NCBI GenBank assembly: GCA_965202905.1
Contig: OZ241868.1
Span: 1,116,001 to 1,180,000, forward strand
Direction of reading: 5' to 3'
DNA length: 64,000 bases
From: CAYFYS01 sp965202905
GTDB lineage: Bacteria; Pseudomonadota; Alphaproteobacteria; MPNO01
The notes beneath the pieces were generated by a model that worked only from the letters and a program-made list of their open reading frames with translations, was not told the DNA's origin and searched no databases. The translations under genes were made by a program, and so were the position numbers. Positions 60,721 through 64,000 of the stretch are shown piece by piece (position 1 is the stretch's first letter; each line of letters begins with the position of its first letter).

Positions 60721-60794
60721 TAAGGGGCGGGGAACCTGCGGCGGGCTGACTACGCGGGTCTGCTACGCGGGACGGGCGTAGCGCTCAGGGGGCC

Positions 60795-61463
60795 TTGGCG
60801 GAAGTGGCGACGGGCGGGGCGACATTACGGCGGAACCGGGGCTGGGTCGAGCGCTTCCGGCGCTGGCTGCGCTACCGCTTCGTGGTGCCGGTCAAGCGTA
60901 GCCGGCACCCGCCGGACTATACCGCGCGCAGCGTCTCCGTCGGCCTGTTCTGGGCGCTGACTCCGACGGTCGGCGTCCAGATGGCCATAGTGCTGCTCAA
61001 CTGGATGGCCTTCCGTCGGATCAACCCGCGCTGGGACTTCAACGTCATCCACGCGATGGCCTGGACCTGGGTGACCAATTTCGCGACCGTACTTCCGGCC
61101 TATTACGTCTTCTACTTCACCGGGCAGGTGCTGCTCGGCCGCTGGGACGACCTGACCGGCTACGAGGCCTTCGCCGGCCTGTGGGGCGCACGGTTTACCA
61201 ACGATGCGGCGACGGACTATATCGCCGGCGAGATCGACACCTTCCGCGCCTATTTCGACGTCATCGTCGAGGGCTGGGGCCTGGCCCTGCTCGTCGGCTG
61301 CTGGCCGTACGCGATCATCGGCGCCTGGATCGGCCATTCCTGGTCGCTCAAGCTCGCGATCGCCCGGCGGCGGCGCATGGCGATCCGCCGCTTCGGCCAT
61401 CCCGGCGCGCCGCTGTTGCGGCCCGACGCCCGGGCGCGTATCGACTGGCGACGCACCGGTTGA
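60795..61463 (+). CDS. DUF2062 domain membrane protein
   Basis: The 222-residue protein has the DUF2062 pattern: a basic N-terminal part (RFRRWLRYRFVVPVKRSRHP), SVSVGLFWALTPTVGVQMAI, WTWVTNFATVLPAYYVFYFT, and two or three further hydrophobic helices near residue 165 (GLALLVGCWPYAIIGAWIGH). It is an inner-membrane protein of unknown function. The start is TTG 60795, which gives the family-like length. It ends 36 bp before tRNA-Glu. Confidence 0.83.
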   Translation: MAEVATGGATLRRNRGWVERFRRWLRYRFVVPVKRSRHPPDYTARSVSVGLFWALTPTVGVQMAIVLLNWMAFRRINPRWDFNVIHAMAWTWVTNFATVLPAYYVFYFTGQVLLGRWDDLTGYEAFAGLWGARFTNDAATDYIAGEIDTFRAYFDVIVEGWGLALLVGCWPYAIIGAWIGHSWSLKLAIARRRRMAIRRFGHPGAPLLRPDARARIDWRRTG

Positions 61464-61498
61464 TTTCACACGCCCGCGCCGCTACCTATCGCCCACGC

Positions 61499-61571
61499 GA
61501 CCCCATCGTCTAGTGGCCCAGGACATCAGCCTTTCACGCTGAAGACACGGGTTCGACTCCCGTTGGGGTCG
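61499..61571 (+). tRNA. tRNA-Glu (anticodon TTC)
   Basis: Acceptor GACCCCA/TGGGGTC, anticodon loop CTTTCAC on a TCAGC/GCTGA stem, and T-arm GGGTTCGACTCCC are all present. Discriminator G is followed by encoded CCA (61572-61574). Confidence 0.97.
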
Positions 61572-61767
61572 CCAAACTCCTCCTCGGCATTCCGATACCG
61601 ATGAGTCGACCTTGCTGAGCCCCTGAACGCAGCGCGCGCGGACGACATCCAAGTCGTCATGGTCCTCGACAGCGCCCGCCGGCGCCACGGCCGCGCCCGA
61701 TTCTGAGACCCTCCCGTCGGGCATCGGCGTCATCCGGTCGCGCGACGGCCCGCCGCGATACGCCGGA

Positions 61768-62436
61768 TTACCCGGTCTTGTTCAGCCGCGCGGCCAGAAA
61801 GCGCGCGCCGATCTCGATGCCTTGCTCGTCGATGCCGTGGCCGAGACCGGGACGCACATGGGCCTCGACCGGGAATCCGTTCTCTTCCAGCCCGGACCGG
61901 GCGTGCTCCAGCCGGTCGATCGGCAGCAATTCGTCCATATCGCCGTGGATCAGCACCACCGGCGGGCGCGAGACGGTCTCCGCGGCCAGCAGATCCCTGC
62001 CCTCCAACCGGCCGGAATAGCCCACCACGCCGGCGCAAACAGCCGCCCGGCGCGGGGCGACGAACAGCGACATCATGGCGCCCTGGCTAAACCCGACCAG
62101 GGCCAGACGATCCTCGCCGATACCGTGCGCGGTAAGCTGCCGGTCGATGAAGGCATCGACGATGCGCGCGCTGCGCCGGATCTCCTCCAGCCGGTCGGCG
62201 CGGTCCTGGGTCTGGATGCTGAACCACTGATAGCCCATCGGCGTCATATCGCAGGCATAGGGCGCGTTGGGCGCGATGAACGCGGCATCGGGCAAGGCGC
62301 GGCCGAAATAGGGCGCGAGCCCGATCAGGTCGTTGCCGTCCGCACCCACACCGTGCAGCAGGATGACCAGCGAGGCGGCCGGCCCACCCTCGGCGGGCCC
62401 GAAGACGGGACCGTCAAGCTGTATCGGATCGGCCAT
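61768..62436 (-). CDS. Carboxylesterase/phospholipase family hydrolase
   Basis: The 222-residue protein is a compact alpha/beta hydrolase: LVILLHGVGADGNDLIGLAP gives the oxyanion region, LVGFSQGAMMSLF the nucleophile serine, LIHGDMDELLPI the aspartate and RPGLGHGIDEQG the histidine. This is the YpfH/acyl-protein thioesterase-like group of cytoplasmic esterases. The ATG at 62436 gives the family length; the frame is open to 62517. It is tightly followed upstream by the glycosylase gene in the same direction. Confidence 0.93.
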   Translation of the reverse strand: MADPIQLDGPVFGPAEGGPAASLVILLHGVGADGNDLIGLAPYFGRALPDAAFIAPNAPYACDMTPMGYQWFSIQTQDRADRLEEIRRSARIVDAFIDRQLTAHGIGEDRLALVGFSQGAMMSLFVAPRRAAVCAGVVGYSGRLEGRDLLAAETVSRPPVVLIHGDMDELLPIDRLEHARSGLEENGFPVEAHVRPGLGHGIDEQGIEIGARFLAARLNKTG

Positions 62437-62446
62437 CACGCCCCCT

Positions 62447-63094
62447 TCATGTCGGTCTTTCGGCCCGGCCGGGCCGGGCGGTGTTGCGGTAATAGTGCCA
62501 CAGGAGCCGCGCGGCAACCGACCGCCAGGGCCGCCACGCCTCGCCGAGCGCGATGAGCGCGAACTCGTCGGGCCGCGCGTCCAACGCCTTGATCTCCTGT
62601 GCGGCGACCTGCAGCGCGAGATCGCGCGCCGGCCACACGTCCGGACGCCGCAGCGCGCTCAACAGGTAGATGTCCGCCGTCCAGGCGCCGATCCCCTTGA
62701 GCGCGACCAGCATCTCGCGGGCGGTCTCGTCGTCGGCCCGCGCGATCCGGCGGAAATCGAGCGCGCCGGTCGCGACCGCTTCGGCAAGGCCCAGCACATA
62801 GCCCGCCTTCTGGCGCGACAACCCGGCGCGCCGGAGCCGGTCGTCGCCCAGCGCCAGCACGCGCCGGGGCTCGACGCCGCCGGCCTCTTCGGCCAAGCGG
62901 GCGAAGGTCGCCTCGGCCGAGGCAAGCGAGACCTGCTGCTCCAGGATCAAGAGGACGATCGTCGCAAACCCCTGGTCGCGTCGCCGGCGGGGCGGCGGGC
63001 CGAATCTGTCGGCAATGCCGGCGAGCGCAGGGTCGGCCGCGGCGAGTTCGGAAAGCGCCCGGCCGAATTCGGCCGCCGTCATGGCTCGACTCAT
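62447..63094 (-). CDS. DNA-3-methyladenine glycosylase-like protein (HhH-GPD)
   Basis: The 215-residue protein has the HhH-GPD repair fold: IVLLILEQQVSLASAEATFA, the helix-hairpin-helix MLVALKGIGAWTADIYLLSA and the catalytic aspartate in WPARDLALQ. It lacks the C-terminal iron-sulfur cysteines of MutY/Nth, so it fits the AlkA-type glycosylases that remove alkylated bases. It is 10 bp upstream of the esterase gene start and probably cotranscribed with it. Confidence 0.93.
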   Translation of the reverse strand: MSRAMTAAEFGRALSELAAADPALAGIADRFGPPPRRRRDQGFATIVLLILEQQVSLASAEATFARLAEEAGGVEPRRVLALGDDRLRRAGLSRQKAGYVLGLAEAVATGALDFRRIARADDETAREMLVALKGIGAWTADIYLLSALRRPDVWPARDLALQVAAQEIKALDARPDEFALIALGEAWRPWRSVAARLLWHYYRNTARPGRAERPT

Positions 63095-63160
63095 GGGATT
63101 GCGCAGCGCCGCGGAACGGCCATATTTTTCATCAACGCTCTATGGCATAGATGCCCGGCC

Positions 63161-64000
63161 ATGGCAAAATGCTGGTCGTCGGAAACAATTTCGCGGTTTG
63201 CACCGAGTCCAACCGGCCTTCTCCATCTCGGCCACGCCTACTCGGCCCTCACCGCTTACGCGCTTGCCCAGGGCGACAAGGGCCGTTTCATCCTGCGCAT
63301 CGAGGACATCGATCCCGGACGCTGCCGGCCGGAATTCGAGACCGCGATCTACGACGACCTCGAGTGGCTGGGGCTGCGCTGGGACAAAAACGTCCGCCGC
63401 CAGTCCGACCACCTCGACGACTACCGCGCCGCGCTCCAGACGCTGGAGCGCAAGGGCCTGATCTATCCCTGCTTTTGTACGCGCAACGACATCAAGGCCG
63501 AGATCGGGCGATCGGGCCATGCGCCGCACGGTCCCGACGGGCCGGTTTATCCCGGACTCTGCCGCAAACTGTCCGGCGAGCGCGCCCGAGGACGCATCGA
63601 AGCCGGCGAGGCCTACGCGCTGCGCCTGGACATGGCGCGCGCGGCCGCGGTCGTCGGTCCGATTGCGTGGTGCGACCGCGCCCACGGCAAGGTCAAGGCG
63701 CGCCCGGAGATGTTCGGCGACGTCGTTCTTGCGCGCAAGGATACGCCGACCAGCTACCACCTCTCGGTGACCGTCGACGACCACCTGCAGGGCGTGAGCG
63801 TCGTCAGCCGCGGCGTAGACCTTTTCGCGGCGACCCACGTCCACCGGCTGCTGCAGGCGTTGCTGGGCTACGAGACCCCGCAATACCGGCACCACCGCCT
63901 GCTGACCGACGATGCCGGCCGCCGCCTCGCCAAGCGCAGGGACAGCCTCAGCATCGCCGGCCTGCGCGCAAGCGGCCGCACCCCGGACGAAATCCGGGCG
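63161..64000 (+). CDS. gluQ: Glutamyl-Q tRNA(Asp) synthetase, 3' end outside the window
   Basis: The 280 visible codons begin MAKCWSSETISRFAPSPTGL with LHLGHA, the HIGH-type ATP motif of class I synthetases, followed by FILRIEDIDPGRCRPEFE. YPCFCTRNDIKAEI gives a Cys pair of the zinc site, and the KMSKS counterpart is KRRDSLSI. The short form without anticodon-binding domain matches GluQ, which attaches glutamate to queuosine in tRNA-Asp. The frame runs off the right edge without a stop, so the last residues are missing. Confidence 0.95.
   Translation, partial: MAKCWSSETISRFAPSPTGLLHLGHAYSALTAYALAQGDKGRFILRIEDIDPGRCRPEFETAIYDDLEWLGLRWDKNVRRQSDHLDDYRAALQTLERKGLIYPCFCTRNDIKAEIGRSGHAPHGPDGPVYPGLCRKLSGERARGRIEAGEAYALRLDMARAAAVVGPIAWCDRAHGKVKARPEMFGDVVLARKDTPTSYHLSVTVDDHLQGVSVVSRGVDLFAATHVHRLLQALLGYETPQYRHHRLLTDDAGRRLAKRRDSLSIAGLRASGRTPDEIRA

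Overview
The window is high-GC (about two-thirds G+C) chromosomal DNA of an alphaproteobacterium. Several gene orders support this: chvI-chvG-hprK-rapZ-EIIA(Man)-HPr-ahcY with a divergent pckA, trxA-addA-addB beside murU-amgK-tsaE, and a transaminase-hom-glpX-recJ run. I cannot fix the order or genus from sequence alone. Both ends are cut: the first gene (a TRAP small permease) lacks its start and the last (gluQ) lacks its end.

Layout. 1-3 kb: the tail of a TRAP transporter, then decayed genes including a chromate transporter with an in-frame stop. 3.1-6.7 kb: a small integrated element with no integrase, bounded by an intact tRNA-Lys and a 3' tRNA-Lys fragment. It carries thermonuclease, GIY-YIG-like, DUF1640-like and ribbon-helix-helix genes, several of them broken. 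6.8-36 kb: mostly housekeeping genes (coaD, gyrA, hpf, trxA, addAB, peptidoglycan-recycling kinase and uridylyltransferase, tsaE, ahcY, the nitrogen-type PTS, ChvG/ChvI, pckA) with tRNA-Lys, tRNA-Arg and tRNA-Asn. 36.4-41.4 kb: a branched-chain amino-acid type ABC operon that is falling apart (frameshifted permease, ATPase lacking its Walker B region, shattered binding protein), then a truncated acyl-CoA dehydrogenase. 41.6-45.0 kb: a tight four-gene operon (YrdC-domain protein, TrmO, nitroreductase, aryl-CoA ligase). 45.3-50.7 kb: a complete type II-C CRISPR-Cas9 locus. 50.8-64 kb: hyuB, a pentapeptide-repeat protein, an OmpA-like lipoprotein, transaminase-hom-glpX-recJ, tRNA-Glu, an esterase, a DNA glycosylase and gluQ.

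The CRISPR-Cas system. cas9 (1154 aa with intact RuvC and HNH residues), cas1 and cas2 form one rightward operon, followed by six 36-bp repeats and five 30-bp spacers. A tracrRNA is encoded divergently upstream of cas9. It has a 24-nt anti-repeat that pairs without a bulge to the 5' two-thirds of the repeat read on the minus strand, then a nexus stem and a terminal hairpin. The array is therefore inferred to run opposite to the cas genes, as in other II-C loci. Csn2 and Cas4 are absent. A perfect 12-bp inverted repeat lies between cas2 and the first repeat.

Other points of interest. The S-adenosylhomocysteine hydrolase carries an in-frame N-terminal helix-turn-helix-like extension and is preceded by three consecutive hairpins in its leader. 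Decay is clustered: housekeeping genes are intact while the transporter and element regions carry frameshifts and stops. No database search, structure prediction or coverage check could be run; family names rest on motif recognition.
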